A DNA stretch of 31,682 nt from Candidatus Aerophobota bacterium (GCA_030672545.1 DAOVGF010000034.1:1-31682), one strand, 5' to 3'. Shown: positions 14,399 to 23,363, numbered from the stretch's first letter. Numbers and translations: made by a program. Notes: generated by a model from the sequence alone, not told the origin.

Positions 14399-15135
14399 CC
14401 GAGAAGAATTGCCGCCCAGGAGTAAATAAAACAATAAAGAGTAGCTTTCCCAATATATCCTATTTCTATAGGAAGTCCTCTGCTTATTTGCTCCCTTACA
14501 TTAAAGTATTCCAGATTAGGCAGGATCCAGCTCATAAATTGAAAAAGCCATTTTAGAGGAATATCCTCCATTTTTTGTCCCAGATACTTAAGTTGGGGAT
14601 GGAAGTGACCCAGCAGATAGACTAAGAAGCAAAAAAGAGTACTGGTAGAAGTAGAAGAAGAAAAGCTGGAAAACATTAGCGCTAGGGAGATGATCACGTT
14701 GCTCTCCAAAAAGATGAAAAAGAAAGCTATTAGCAGTTCTTTTTCTACCGAGTAATGCTTAAAAAACAGAAGCAAAAAAAGAGTTGTACCCGTAACAACC
14801 AAGCTTAGAAGGATACTCCATGTCACTCCCAAAAAACTGCCCAGGATAAAGCTGATTCTACTTATCGGTTTAGAAAAAAGGGTGTAAGTAGTTTTCTTTT
14901 CAATTTCTCCGCTAATGGCTCCTGATCCAAGTAAGATAGCCAGGAGAGCAGAAACAAGAGCAATGCTGGCCAGTCCTATGTCCTTAATCAGTTTTGTTTC
15001 AGCAGTAAAGGTCAAAAATTCAAATAGTTTAGAGAATAAGATTAGGCCCAGGGAAAAAAACAGAAGGACAACAAAAATCTTACTTCTAATGGCCTGGCGA
15101 AAAGAATTTTGAGAAATGGCTATAATTAAGTTCAT
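14368..15135 (-). CDS. ABC-2 type transport permease
   Basis: An integral inner-membrane protein of 255 residues with about six hydrophobic segments: residues ~20-37, ~75-95, ~105-128, ~135-152, ~165-178 and ~230-250. The segment GSGAISGEIEKKTTYTLFSKPISR is the characteristic loop of ABC-2/NosY/GldF-type permeases. No ATPase gene is present next to it; it follows nadK with a 4-base overlap (ATGA). The partner must be encoded elsewhere, or the permease is an orphan. Substrate unknown. Its 3' end overlaps the SPL-like gene tail-to-tail. Confidence 0.8.
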   Translation of the reverse strand: MNLIIAISQNSFRQAIRSKIFVVLLFFSLGLILFSKLFEFLTFTAETKLIKDIGLASIALVSALLAILLGSGAISGEIEKKTTYTLFSKPISRISFILGSFLGVTWSILLSLVVTGTTLFLLLFFKHYSVEKELLIAFFFIFLESNVIISLALMFSSFSSSTSTSTLFCFLVYLLGHFHPQLKYLGQKMEDIPLKWLFQFMSWILPNLEYFNVREQISRGLPIEIGYIGKATLYCFIYSWAAILLGYLFLRKKEL

Positions 15136-16010
15136 TTTCGGCCGCCTTTATAACTAATTCCTCTCCATCCCAGTTTAGTACGCAAAACCTTGAAGAAAGG
15201 ACTTTCTTGTAGTCTAATCAGTCGAGTCTCAAAGGGAGCCTGGTGAATTCTTATGATATCCATCTCCAAAAGAGGGAAGCCCACTTGACCGTCTATGGTG
15301 AGCAGTGCTTCGGGAGCCGGGGGTTGCAAGACAACTTTTATCTCATCATTCTGGCAGACAATTAAGGGACGGACGGCCAGAGTGTGAGCACAAATGGGGG
15401 AAAGGATCACCACTTTGAGACCGGGATGGACCACCGGTCCGCCCGCTGAAAGTGAATAAGCGGTTGAGCCAGTGGGTGTAGAAACAATCAAGCCATCAGC
15501 GGAATAGGTGGTCACCAGTTCGTTATTGACAAAGGTTTTCAAGTTGATAATGCGAGGTAGAGAAGATTTCCCAATGACCACATCATTTAGACAGATGAAA
15601 TTCTCCACGGGCACACCTTCTCTAAATACAGAGGTCCAAAGCATCAGTCGGTTCTCTATGGTGTATTTACCTTCCAGGACATTGGATAACCCTCTCTCGA
15701 AATTGGCTAAGGTAATTTCGGTAAGAAATCCCAACCCACCGAGATTAATACCGATGAGAGGAATCTGATAGGAAGCAAATTCACGGGCTGCCCGGAAAAT
15801 AGTACCATCTCCTCCCAGAGTAATAACAAAATCAACTTTTTCTCTCATTTCTTCCAGACTGAGACTCTGGCAGGAGGGAAGTTTTTGAGCTAACCGGGGA
15901 AGAACAAAAACCTTTATTTTTCTTTTTTTCAGCCATTGGATTATCCGGGAAGCATTTCGGTAAATATCTTTTTTTTCCTGGTTTAATATTATACCCACTT
16001 TTTCCCACAT
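15132..16010 (-). CDS. nadK: NAD kinase
   Basis: Makes NADP+ from NAD+ and ATP (or polyphosphate). Conserved parts are TLGGDGTIFRAARE (GGDG phosphate-binding and catalytic Asp), GINLGGLGFLTEI, LNDVVIGKSS (NE/D-type motif) and the glycine-rich TYSADGLIVSTPTGSTAYSL with AGGPVVHP. The length of 292 residues is normal. The ATG is 10 bases after the preceding DUF212 gene, and its stop overlaps the ABC permease start. Confidence 0.97.
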   Translation of the reverse strand: MWEKVGIILNQEKKDIYRNASRIIQWLKKRKIKVFVLPRLAQKLPSCQSLSLEEMREKVDFVITLGGDGTIFRAAREFASYQIPLIGINLGGLGFLTEITLANFERGLSNVLEGKYTIENRLMLWTSVFREGVPVENFICLNDVVIGKSSLPRIINLKTFVNNELVTTYSADGLIVSTPTGSTAYSLSAGGPVVHPGLKVVILSPICAHTLAVRPLIVCQNDEIKVVLQPPAPEALLTIDGQVGFPLLEMDIIRIHQAPFETRLIRLQESPFFKVLRTKLGWRGISYKGGRK

Positions 16011-16020
16011 ATTTTCTCCT

Positions 16021-16467
16021 TCAGGTCATCCAGATAAGGCTAATGATAAAGCCTATAACTATTCCCACTCCCACTTCAAGAGGAGTATGCCCTAAGGACT
16101 TTTTCAGCTTACTCCGGACAAAATTCTTGGGTGGATTTTTTCTAATTATTATATCCAGTAATTCCGCCTGTTCCTGGACTGTTTTTCTTACCCCAATGGC
16201 TTCATAAATGGTAACCAGGGCAAAAATGAGAGCAAGGATAAAGATGGTCGAGCCGCATCCTTCCAGTATTCCCACTCCTGCAAGGAGGGCAATCACGGCC
16301 GCGGCATGGGAGGATGGCATTCCTCCGGGTTCAACAAATCTATACCACTTTAACTTTTTTTCCTTTATCAGGGGTATTATCACTTTGATTGCCTGAACTA
16401 TTGTCCAGGAAGAGAGAACAGAAAGGAATAGTCTATGTCCAAAAACCGCTCCTAAAACTCCTAACAT
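16021..16467 (-). CDS. DUF212 family membrane protein (divergent PAP2 family)
   Basis: 148 residues with the DUF212 signature EPGGMPSSHAA, a histidine motif related to PAP2 phosphatases, and a later IGVRKTVQEQAELLDII block. There are hydrophobic segments near residues 50-70, 75-90 and 130-146. The biochemical role of this family in bacteria is not established. AAGGTGG precedes the ATG by four bases. It sits between xseB (58 bases) and nadK (10 bases) in the long minus-strand operon. Confidence 0.9.
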   Translation of the reverse strand: MLGVLGAVFGHRLFLSVLSSWTIVQAIKVIIPLIKEKKLKWYRFVEPGGMPSSHAAAVIALLAGVGILEGCGSTIFILALIFALVTIYEAIGVRKTVQEQAELLDIIIRKNPPKNFVRSKLKKSLGHTPLEVGVGIVIGFIISLIWMT

Positions 16468-16498
16468 TTTCCACCTTTATGTTTTTAGTCTCAAAGTC

Positions 16499-16517
16499 AT
16501 CAAAAAGGTTTTTTGAT
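16499..16517 (-). terminator. Possible weak terminator after xseB
   Basis: A palindrome of the form ATCAAAAAGG/TTTTTTGAT in the gap between xseB and the DUF212 gene. The stem is AT-rich and there is a poor U-run beyond it, so it may only attenuate transcription. Confidence 0.25.
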
Positions 16518-16525
16518 TTAACTCA

Positions 16526-16795
16526 TCAAAAAAGAAGGTTTCTCTCTTCTTCATCTTCTGATGGCAAAGAATTAGGTTTCTTTTCCTTTTCTTGCCACTC
16601 CTCCAGTTTAAATTTACCGTCTTCCTTGGTCAAAACTTGAATTTTCTTTTCTACCTCATCGAGTTTCTTTTCACAAAAATCGATTAACTTTATTCCTTCT
16701 TCAAACTTTTGAAGGGATTCTTCCAAAGGGAGGTTCCCAGCTTCCAGATGATGAACTATTTCCTGAAGCTTTTCCATAGCCTCCTCAAATTTCAC
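16526..16795 (-). CDS. xseB: Exodeoxyribonuclease VII small subunit
   Basis: Forms the ExoVII complex with XseA, which degrades single-stranded DNA. The 89 residues start with the family pattern MKFEEAMEKLQEIVHHLEAGNLPLEE and continue as a helical hairpin (SLQKFEEGIKLIDFCEKKLDEVEKKI); the ~25 residues after KIQVLT are charged and variable. The start codon overlaps the end of xseA by 11 bases, the usual order. Confidence 0.95.
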   Translation of the reverse strand: MKFEEAMEKLQEIVHHLEAGNLPLEESLQKFEEGIKLIDFCEKKLDEVEKKIQVLTKEDGKFKLEEWQEKEKKPNSLPSEDEEERNLLF

Positions 16796-18131
16796 TTTCT
16801 TCCTCCTCTATTTTGGATACTCGTGAATAAATTTGTCCCTGGTATAGCTTTATCTTTACGGAATTTCCTGGTCTGACTTGAGCAGCTTTTCTTATTATGA
16901 GCTCTTCGGGGTAGCTAAAGCAAATGCTGTAACCTCTCTCAAGAATAGATAAAGGGGATAAATCCTTCATTCTGTGGTGAAGGGAGATAATCCTTTGCTT
17001 TTCTCTATCGAAAGTTATCTTTACCCAAGCAGATAATTTCTCGGACAATCTCCTCAGCCTTTCCTGGGACAACATAATCCTCTTCTCCGGAGAAGCTTGC
17101 CAGAGGTTCTGGATCGAACTGCTAAGACGTGCCTGATCCAGTCTCACTCTTTGTTTCAAAAGGTGAGAAAATCTACTTCTAAGCTCGTCCAAAGTTAGCT
17201 TAGTCTCCCGGGTTCTTTTTTCAGGATGCCTCAAGAAAAGAGATCTTTTTAGTTTTTTTAGTTCTTTATTCTCTCGGCTAATTTGTCTTTCCAGAACCCT
17301 TACCAATTTAATCTTTGCCTCATTGAGGATAGAGGAAAGATTATCTTTTTTGGGAACTACTCGTTCCGCGGCTGCCGTGGGTGTAGGAGCTCGTTCATCA
17401 GCGACAAGATCTGATATAGTTAAATCTATTTCGTGACCCACCGCCGAAATAATAGGAATTTTAGAGTTATATATCGCCTCCGCTACTATCTTTTGGTTAA
17501 AAGCCAAAAGATCTTCCATAGATCCTCCGCCCCGCCCTACAATAATTATATCCACTTTTCCGTACTCATTTAGCTCATTTATAGCTCGGGTAATTTCTTC
17601 GGCGGCTTCTTTTCCTTGAACTCGGCAAGGAGCTAAAGTGATTTCCAGATTAGGGAATCTTGAATTTAGAGTGGTAAGGATATCCCTGAGGGCCGCTCCG
17701 TCAAGGGAGGTAACTATTCCTATTCTGCGAGGCAGGAAGGGCAAGAGAATTTTATGCTCGAGAGAAAAATAGCCCTTTTCTTTAAGTTCTTTTTTCAGTT
17801 TCTCAAGCTGTGAATAAAGAAGTCCTCGCCCCACTGGAAATACTTCCTCAACGTAAAGTTGGTACCTTCCTTGAGGTTTGTAGACACCAATATTCCCCCG
17901 GATAATTACCTCCAGGCCATTTTCCAGGGGAAACTCCAACTTCTGCTTCTTATCCTGAAACATCACGCAGGAAAGGAGACTTATCTTATCTTTAAGAGAA
18001 AAATATAGGTGACGCGAGGGAATCTTGAAACTGGAGATTTCTCCTCTTACCCAGATGTTTTGAAGAGTAAAGTCACCTTCCAGAGTGTTCTTGATATAGG
18101 CAGTAATCTCATCAACGCTATAGACCTGCAT
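16785..18131 (-). CDS. xseA: Exodeoxyribonuclease VII large subunit
   Basis: Catalytic subunit of ExoVII. The N-terminal OB-fold domain begins MQVYSVDEITAYIKNTLE and includes WVRGEISSFK; the nuclease domain has RIGIVTSLDGAALRDIL, IIVGRGGGSMEDLLAFN and ISAVGHEIDLTISDLVAD; a long coiled-coil region follows (residues ~265-390 of this version). I chose the ATG at 18131 because it matches the family N-terminus; an in-frame ATG at 18188 would add 19 residues but lacks a plausible ribosome binding site. It lies 90 bases after the alcohol dehydrogenase gene, with a perfect small hairpin in the gap. Confidence 0.95.
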   Translation of the reverse strand: MQVYSVDEITAYIKNTLEGDFTLQNIWVRGEISSFKIPSRHLYFSLKDKISLLSCVMFQDKKQKLEFPLENGLEVIIRGNIGVYKPQGRYQLYVEEVFPVGRGLLYSQLEKLKKELKEKGYFSLEHKILLPFLPRRIGIVTSLDGAALRDILTTLNSRFPNLEITLAPCRVQGKEAAEEITRAINELNEYGKVDIIIVGRGGGSMEDLLAFNQKIVAEAIYNSKIPIISAVGHEIDLTISDLVADERAPTPTAAAERVVPKKDNLSSILNEAKIKLVRVLERQISRENKELKKLKRSLFLRHPEKRTRETKLTLDELRSRFSHLLKQRVRLDQARLSSSIQNLWQASPEKRIMLSQERLRRLSEKLSAWVKITFDREKQRIISLHHRMKDLSPLSILERGYSICFSYPEELIIRKAAQVRPGNSVKIKLYQGQIYSRVSKIEEEESEI

Positions 18132-18192
18132 CGGTTCATTAGCTCCAATTTCCCAAAAGTCGCTCAGACATTTCAGGGTCACTCCCATTGGG

Positions 18193-18215
18193 TGTAGGGG
18201 AGGCTTTAGCCTCCC
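18193..18215 (+). repeat. Minimal hairpin related to the interspersed repeat
   Basis: GTAGGGGAGGCTTTAGCCTCCC: a perfect GGGAGGC/GCCTCCC stem with a TTTA loop. The core AGGCTTTAGCCT is the same as in the interspersed repeat (GTAGCCGCAGGCTTTAGCCTGCG), but the outer stem bases are changed on both arms. On the plus strand ATTTTCTT follows, so it might also end transcription running rightward. Confidence 0.6.
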
Positions 18216-18221
18216 ATTTTC

Positions 18222-19382
18222 TTAAAGGATTTTTTGATAAATATTCATTATATCCTGGAGATTTGGCAAGCGCGGGTTATTGGCCAGTTTTCGCTGGTTT
18301 TTCATCATTTCTTGAGAAAACCTTTTTAGAGTTTCCTCTTTCATCAAGCCAGGACTTAGCCTTTTAGGAATCCCGAGTTTATCCAGAAGTCGAGAAAGAG
18401 CCTCAACCGATTTTTCCCCGGCCTGCTCTATGGTTAGATGTTCTGTTCGTTCACCCAGGGCCTGGGCCAGTTGAGCAAATTTCTTCGGTGCGCTCTTGAG
18501 GTTAAACTGGCAGACCCAGGGAAGGAGCAATCCGTTAGCTCTCCCGTGGGTTAGTCCTAACTCTGAGGTCAGGGGATATCCCATCCCGTGCACCAGGATA
18601 GTTCCAGTCTGGGCAATACATAGACCGGCCAGGAGAGAAGCATAGAGAATTGAGGATCTGAGTTGTAGGTTCTCAGGATTTTTCCTGATGGAGGGAAGAT
18701 TCTTAGATAGTAGGGTAATGGACTCTTTAGCCAGTCCTTCTACCAAAGTAAAGGCACGATTGGATGTATAGCTTTCCACGGCATGAGAGAGGGCATCTAT
18801 ACCAGTGTCAGTGGTGATATCGGGAGGAAGAGATAAAGTCAATTCCGGGTCTATCAGGGCCTTACGGGGGAAAATGGAGTCCTCAGCAATGATCTGTTTT
18901 TGATGAGGTTCTTTTTCAGTATTGGTAAGGACTGCGTACGGAGTCACTTCACTTCCTGTTCCGGCAGTGGTGGGAATTGCTATTAGAGGAAGAGCCGGAT
19001 GGGGAGCTTTGTTTTTTCCAAAGTATTGGGTTAAGGGAGGTGGATTGGTGCAAAGGAGAGCAATGGCTTTGGCGGCATCCAGAGCACTACCTCCACCCAG
19101 TCCTATTATAGCCTGGCAGTTTTCCTTTTTGGCTACCTCGGTCCCCCGCTCTACGGTTTTTAAAGAAGGATTTGGCTCAACTTCCTCGAAGAGGACGGTA
19201 GTAACTCCCGCGGCCGCACAGGAGTTTTCTACTTTTTGCAGAAAACCCATTTTTCTGGCCGATGTCCTTCCCGTAACTATGATTACCTTATGGACAAGTT
19301 CGGCCACTTCCTTACCAGTTTTCTCAATAGCTCCCGACCCGAAAATAATCCGGGTAGGTAAATAGAAGATAAAATCCAACAA
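18222..19382 (-). CDS. Iron-containing alcohol dehydrogenase
   Basis: Group III metal-dependent alcohol dehydrogenase, NAD(P)H-linked. Cofactor loop GLGGGSALDAAKAIALL, PTTAGTGSEVTPYAVL, and the metal ligands in TGIDALSHAVE (Asp/His), VHGMGYPL (His) and GLTHGRANG (His). The 386-residue length fits single-domain members such as 1,3-propanediol or butanol dehydrogenases. The substrate cannot be given. It begins 17 bases after the V-ATPase subunit I gene, so it is in the same transcript. Confidence 0.93.
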   Translation of the reverse strand: MLDFIFYLPTRIIFGSGAIEKTGKEVAELVHKVIIVTGRTSARKMGFLQKVENSCAAAGVTTVLFEEVEPNPSLKTVERGTEVAKKENCQAIIGLGGGSALDAAKAIALLCTNPPPLTQYFGKNKAPHPALPLIAIPTTAGTGSEVTPYAVLTNTEKEPHQKQIIAEDSIFPRKALIDPELTLSLPPDITTDTGIDALSHAVESYTSNRAFTLVEGLAKESITLLSKNLPSIRKNPENLQLRSSILYASLLAGLCIAQTGTILVHGMGYPLTSELGLTHGRANGLLLPWVCQFNLKSAPKKFAQLAQALGERTEHLTIEQAGEKSVEALSRLLDKLGIPKRLSPGLMKEETLKRFSQEMMKNQRKLANNPRLPNLQDIMNIYQKIL

Positions 19383-19399
19383 TTTAGGCTCCTTTCCAT

Positions 19400-21454
19400 T
19401 CAGGAAATGATTTTCAAGTATTTCCCTTCTCGGCGCAGAGGTGAAAACTCCTTACCTCCGCCCTCATAGAATTTGGTAAAGAACTCCACGAACTGCAAAC
19501 GAGAAGTATGAATAAATCCTGACAGGCAGTTAATTACCAGGTTAGCTAAATGACCCAAAATGAGAATAATAACCATAAGTATGGGGCCAATAATGGGAGT
19601 ACCGGACATCATTCTTGCTATGGTATTCACTACGGTGGCGATAACACTGGTGGCCAATCCCAAAGCTAAAAGTCGGGAATAAGACAGGATATCTCCAAGT
19701 AATTGAAGAAGGCCATAAAGTTCGTAGGCCCCCTTGGCCAGTCTCATAAAAGGATTTTTACTTTTTCTTCCGGCAAAAAAGAAAAGTACTACTATTCCCC
19801 AAAGAAACATTATGGCCCCAGCTTTTGAATATACTGGTAGAAATGACCATACTGAACTAAGGTTTTCCCAGGAGAAAGACAAACTCATGCTGGCAGGAGA
19901 AGGATTTCCTGAGGGCCCTTGAGGGGAGGAGAAGAAAAAGTTCTTAGCAGTAGGTCCAAGCATTAAGACCAGACCAATAATGACAATTATCCAGGGAAAA
20001 GGGTCTAAGAAAGCCGAGACTAAATCTCTTTTTTTGAGCTTTTCTGTGAAATTCAGGGTTATGCCAAAAAGAAGATGGATAATTCCTATTCCCAGTGCTA
20101 CTGCCAGAAATATCATGGGTTGCTCCATCGGATTGAAAAGTTGGAGATGCTGAGCAGCTTGCAAAAAGCCGGGAAGATTAGAAAACTGAAAACCAAATAT
20201 TCCTCCGGTAATTAATCCTACCCCAATAGTCAGCAAGCCGCTTAAGAAAAGTATGGAAAAAAGTTTTCTTCCTTCTTTTCCTACTTCCATTTTCCGGGGG
20301 ATAATGTAAGCCAGAAGAGCCAGGATAATTCCATATCCCCCATCTGTTAGACAGAGGGCCATAAAGAGAGCAAAGAAAGGAGCTAGAAAGGATGTAGGGT
20401 CTATTTCCAGGTAACGGGGTAAGCCATAAAGGTGAGTAACCAGCTCGAAGGGTTGAAAGAGTCTGCGGTTAGTCAAAGCCACGGGGATATGCTTCTCTTC
20501 TTTTTTACCGGGTTTCTCAATTATTACTTCCAGGGAGCTATCGGCCAGCTCACTCTTCAGGTGAGGTACATCTTCTTTTTTAATCCATCCCTCCAGGGCA
20601 AAAGTGTATCGACTAAAGCCCAGGCAAGAGGAGGCTTTCCTTTCCTGGAGGACATTGTAGAAATGGTCAAAGAGAGCCATTATTTTGACCACATTTTCTG
20701 CTGCTCTTCGGGATTCTTTTAGAATATTACTTGTTTCCTCTTCAATTTTACTGATTCGGCTATTAATCTGCCTTATCTCAACTGGGGGGGTATCCCTGAG
20801 GATTAGTCCGGCTTTTTCTACTTTGTATTCCTGAAAAACAGAATCTACTCTCTTCTGAAATTCCTTCAGATAAATCAAAAGGAAGTATGATTTACTCCCG
20901 ATTTCTCCCAGAGGATAAATTTCCATCTCCTTTTCTTTTCTTATCTGTTTCTCAAGCTTTTCTCCTTTTTCCCGAGGAACAATCATTAGTTGATAACTGA
21001 GATATTTGCTTTTCTCCAGGTGAGTCAGAGAAAAAGGTAGCTTACACCAGGGCTCGAGAGAGGATTTTCTATCTGTCAGCTTATTCTTATCTTCAGCTAG
21101 GTCTTGAATCCCCTTTTCCCAGACCCTGCATTTATGGTAGAGATTTTTCCAGTCAAATTTGTCTATCCAGATCCGGTAATCCTTTTCGGATACAACTACC
21201 CGAGAAGGGAAGAAACTCAATCCCCACCCCTTTTTTTCAAACTTTCCCAGAAAATTTATGATGGATTGCAGTTTACTAAGAATTTCCTCTACCTCTCTGG
21301 TAGATACCTCATTTTTCTGGTATAAAGAGAGAGTAGGATTTTCCTTCAGAGGTCTGGGTTGAACAACTCCCAAGCGACTTAGCTTAGTCATTATCTGACG
21401 ATGATTCTCTTTTTGCCCAATTATGGTTATCTTTTTTATTTCAGCTATAGCCAT
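19400..21454 (-). CDS. atpI (ntpI): V/A-type ATP synthase subunit I
   Basis: The membrane-stator subunit (equivalent to eukaryotic subunit a) of archaeal/V-type ATPases, 684 residues. The N-terminal ~340 residues are soluble with coiled-coil segments (for example KIEEETSNILKESRRAAENV); the C-terminal half has about seven or eight hydrophobic segments, beginning near FFALFMALCLTDGGYGI, a sequence typical of the family. LLQLLGDILSYSRLLALGLAT near the C-terminus includes the essential arginine region. It comes directly after the subunit H-like gene. The other subunits (K, E, C, F, A, B, D) are absent; the next gene is an alcohol dehydrogenase. Confidence 0.93.
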   Translation of the reverse strand: MAIAEIKKITIIGQKENHRQIMTKLSRLGVVQPRPLKENPTLSLYQKNEVSTREVEEILSKLQSIINFLGKFEKKGWGLSFFPSRVVVSEKDYRIWIDKFDWKNLYHKCRVWEKGIQDLAEDKNKLTDRKSSLEPWCKLPFSLTHLEKSKYLSYQLMIVPREKGEKLEKQIRKEKEMEIYPLGEIGSKSYFLLIYLKEFQKRVDSVFQEYKVEKAGLILRDTPPVEIRQINSRISKIEEETSNILKESRRAAENVVKIMALFDHFYNVLQERKASSCLGFSRYTFALEGWIKKEDVPHLKSELADSSLEVIIEKPGKKEEKHIPVALTNRRLFQPFELVTHLYGLPRYLEIDPTSFLAPFFALFMALCLTDGGYGIILALLAYIIPRKMEVGKEGRKLFSILFLSGLLTIGVGLITGGIFGFQFSNLPGFLQAAQHLQLFNPMEQPMIFLAVALGIGIIHLLFGITLNFTEKLKKRDLVSAFLDPFPWIIVIIGLVLMLGPTAKNFFFSSPQGPSGNPSPASMSLSFSWENLSSVWSFLPVYSKAGAIMFLWGIVVLFFFAGRKSKNPFMRLAKGAYELYGLLQLLGDILSYSRLLALGLATSVIATVVNTIARMMSGTPIIGPILMVIILILGHLANLVINCLSGFIHTSRLQFVEFFTKFYEGGGKEFSPLRREGKYLKIIS

Positions 21455-21455
21455 T

Positions 21456-21806
21456 CTACCACCTTGAGTTGAGGGACTGAGGTTTTTCCCAGGTTTCCCG
21501 AGCTTTTTCCAAGATAAATCTTATGGCTTTTTCTCGGACATATTTTTTGTTAGGGTTTTTTAACTCTGCTTCCTTTTCGTTGAATTGAGTTTTGATTTTT
21601 CCGGTCTCTTGCTTGATTTCTTCCGAAACTTTTTCTCTTATGCGGGCACCTTTTTCCCTAGCTTCTGCTTTAGCCCTGGAAATAATGTTCTCTCCTTCCT
21701 GGTGGGCTCTTTCCCTGATCTCTTGACACTTTTTCTTGGTAATGGCCAGTAGTTTCTCTCCTTCCTGCTCGGCTTTTTCTATTCTCTTAAGGGTTTGTTC
21801 AGCCAT
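21456..21806 (-). CDS. V/A-type ATPase peripheral stalk subunit H/G-like protein
   Basis: 116 residues, almost entirely charged helix (EKAEQEGEKLLAITKKK, RAKAEAREKGARIREKV, QETGKIKTQFNEKEAEL), i.e. a long coiled coil as in AhaH/subunit G peripheral stalk proteins. Annotation rests mainly on that pattern and on its place, one base before subunit I, where H normally sits. Its start overlaps the dCMP deaminase stop by eight bases. Confidence 0.75.
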   Translation of the reverse strand: MAEQTLKRIEKAEQEGEKLLAITKKKCQEIRERAHQEGENIISRAKAEAREKGARIREKVSEEIKQETGKIKTQFNEKEAELKNPNKKYVREKAIRFILEKARETWEKPQSLNSRW

Positions 21807-22284
21807 TTTTATCTCCGTATTTAAAAAGTTCTATTTTTGCCTCACTGAGCATCTCTGCGGCCAATTTGTCTGGGTAGTCTCCCTGGAAAAAAACCCTTTT
21901 GATTCCAGCATTAATGATCATTTTGCTACAAGTAAGGCAGGGTTGATGAGTACAATAAAGAGTAGAGGCATCGGTATTAATTCCGTATAAAGCTGCTTGA
22001 ATGATAACATTTTGTTCAGCATGCAAACCTCGGCAAATTTCCTGGCGTTGACCCGAAGGAATACCTAATTTATCTCGCAGACATCCTGTTTGAATGCAAT
22101 GAGGAAGATGACGCGGTGCCCCATTATAACCAGTGGCTAAAATCCTTTTGTTCTTTACCAGTAACGCCCCTACTTTGCGCCTGAGACAAGTGGAGCGAGT
22201 GGCTACCAGATGGGTAATTTGCATGAAGTACTCATTCCAATCTGGGCGCTTATCAGACGAGGAGGTATCATTATTTAATCTCAT
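21799..22284 (-). CDS. comEB: Deoxycytidylate (dCMP) deaminase family protein
   Basis: Converts dCMP to dUMP, feeding thymidylate synthesis. Zinc ligands and catalytic residue are visible in GLHAEQN (His and Glu) and HQPCLTCSKM (two Cys). TRSTCLRRKVGALLVKN and ATGYNGAPRHLPHC match the substrate-binding parts of the family, and the 161 residues fit the ComEB-like type. It overlaps the upstream fusion gene by four bases and the downstream ATPase gene by eight. Confidence 0.93.
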   Translation of the reverse strand: MRLNNDTSSSDKRPDWNEYFMQITHLVATRSTCLRRKVGALLVKNKRILATGYNGAPRHLPHCIQTGCLRDKLGIPSGQRQEICRGLHAEQNVIIQAALYGINTDASTLYCTHQPCLTCSKMIINAGIKRVFFQGDYPDKLAAEMLSEAKIELFKYGDKNG

Positions 22285-23354
22285 CTTAATTTTTCCTCGA
22301 TCTTTCTGAGTTCATCTTCGATATCTTTTAGAACTTTTTGGTAACTGCTAATATCACCATCAATAGGATCTGGTATGTCCTCATTCTCCGCTGAGGCAAA
22401 ATTCTTGAGCAGATAAACCTTTTTCTTGGCCCAGGGAGAGAGCTGGACTATTCTTTTTAGGTGTTTCTTTTCCATCACCAGAATAAGGTCAAAGATCTCT
22501 ATTGTTTGTGGATTTAATCGGTGGCTTCGGTGGCCGGATAAATTAATTCCCCGTCTCCTCATTAGTTCTATAGTCAGAGATGAGGCTCTTTGACCTTCTA
22601 GGGCATCGGTTCCGGCGGAAGCAATATGGAGTTTCTTATCCGGGTACATGTTCTTAAAGGTAACCTCAGCTATGGCACTGCGGCAGGTGTTCCCCGTGCA
22701 AACAAAGAGAAGGCTACTTTTCTTTCTAGATATCTTGTATATTTCCTCAGAAGATATATATCCTTCCCGAAGTGAATGGCAAGGTGAGGTGGTAACATCT
22801 ACTACAGTGGATTCTAATCCTAACAAGGCTGGTCCACTATCAATTAAAAGATCAATTTTCTCTCCCAACTGGGAGGAAATCTCATGGGCATTGGTAACAG
22901 CAGAGCTCCCCGAAATGTTGGCACTGGTGGTGCCCATAAGAAAACTATTTTGTTCCAGGATTTGCCTGGGAATGGGATGGGATGGAATTCTCATTCCTAT
23001 TTTTCCCTCCGGACTAATTAAGCATTTAGAAACTCTATTATGAGCGGCTTCGAATACTATGGTTAAAGGACCAGGCCAGTATTGATTAATCAATTTCTGG
23101 GCTGACAGAGGTATCCGACGGGCAAAAGCAGGTAGTCTTTGCTGGTCCTTTAAGAAGAGAATTAAGGGTTTTAATCTATTTCTCTTCTTAATTCTGTAAA
23201 GTCGGCTAACCGCCTCTGGGTTTTCTGCATTGACAGCCAGGCCGTAAACGGTATCCGTAGGTAGAGCTACAATGCCTCCCTCTTTAATTAAGTAAACGGC
23301 TTCTCTAATTTTTGTTTCTTCCATTCGATAAGGATTGATCTTAATTATCTTCAA
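22281..23354 (-). CDS. Fusion: L-threonylcarbamoyladenylate synthase (TsaC/Sua5 domain) + low-molecular-weight (arginine-type) phosphatase
   Basis: The first ~205 residues are a YrdC/TsaC domain that makes threonylcarbamoyl-AMP for t6A in tRNA: GGIVALPTDTVYGLA, RIKKRNRLKPLILF, MGTTSANISG and LESTVVDVT. Residues ~213-357 are a low-molecular-weight phosphatase: P-loop CTGNTCRS (Cys219-Arg225) and general acid Asp329 in IPDPIDGD. The Thr in CTGNTCR is the residue that marks YwlE-type protein arginine phosphatases, so pArg is a likely substrate. In Bacillus the two activities are separate neighbouring genes (ywlC, ywlE). Start ATG lies nine bases after proA. Confidence 0.92.
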   Translation of the reverse strand: MKIIKINPYRMEETKIREAVYLIKEGGIVALPTDTVYGLAVNAENPEAVSRLYRIKKRNRLKPLILFLKDQQRLPAFARRIPLSAQKLINQYWPGPLTIVFEAAHNRVSKCLISPEGKIGMRIPSHPIPRQILEQNSFLMGTTSANISGSSAVTNAHEISSQLGEKIDLLIDSGPALLGLESTVVDVTTSPCHSLREGYISSEEIYKISRKKSSLLFVCTGNTCRSAIAEVTFKNMYPDKKLHIASAGTDALEGQRASSLTIELMRRRGINLSGHRSHRLNPQTIEIFDLILVMEKKHLKRIVQLSPWAKKKVYLLKNFASAENEDIPDPIDGDISSYQKVLKDIEDELRKIEEKLR

Positions 23355-23363
23355 TTTTACTAC

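Noticed and set aside
18193..18215. Hairpin before xseA as a terminator of the minus-strand operon
   Set aside because: On the minus strand it is not followed by a U-run; it looks like a small member of the repeat family.
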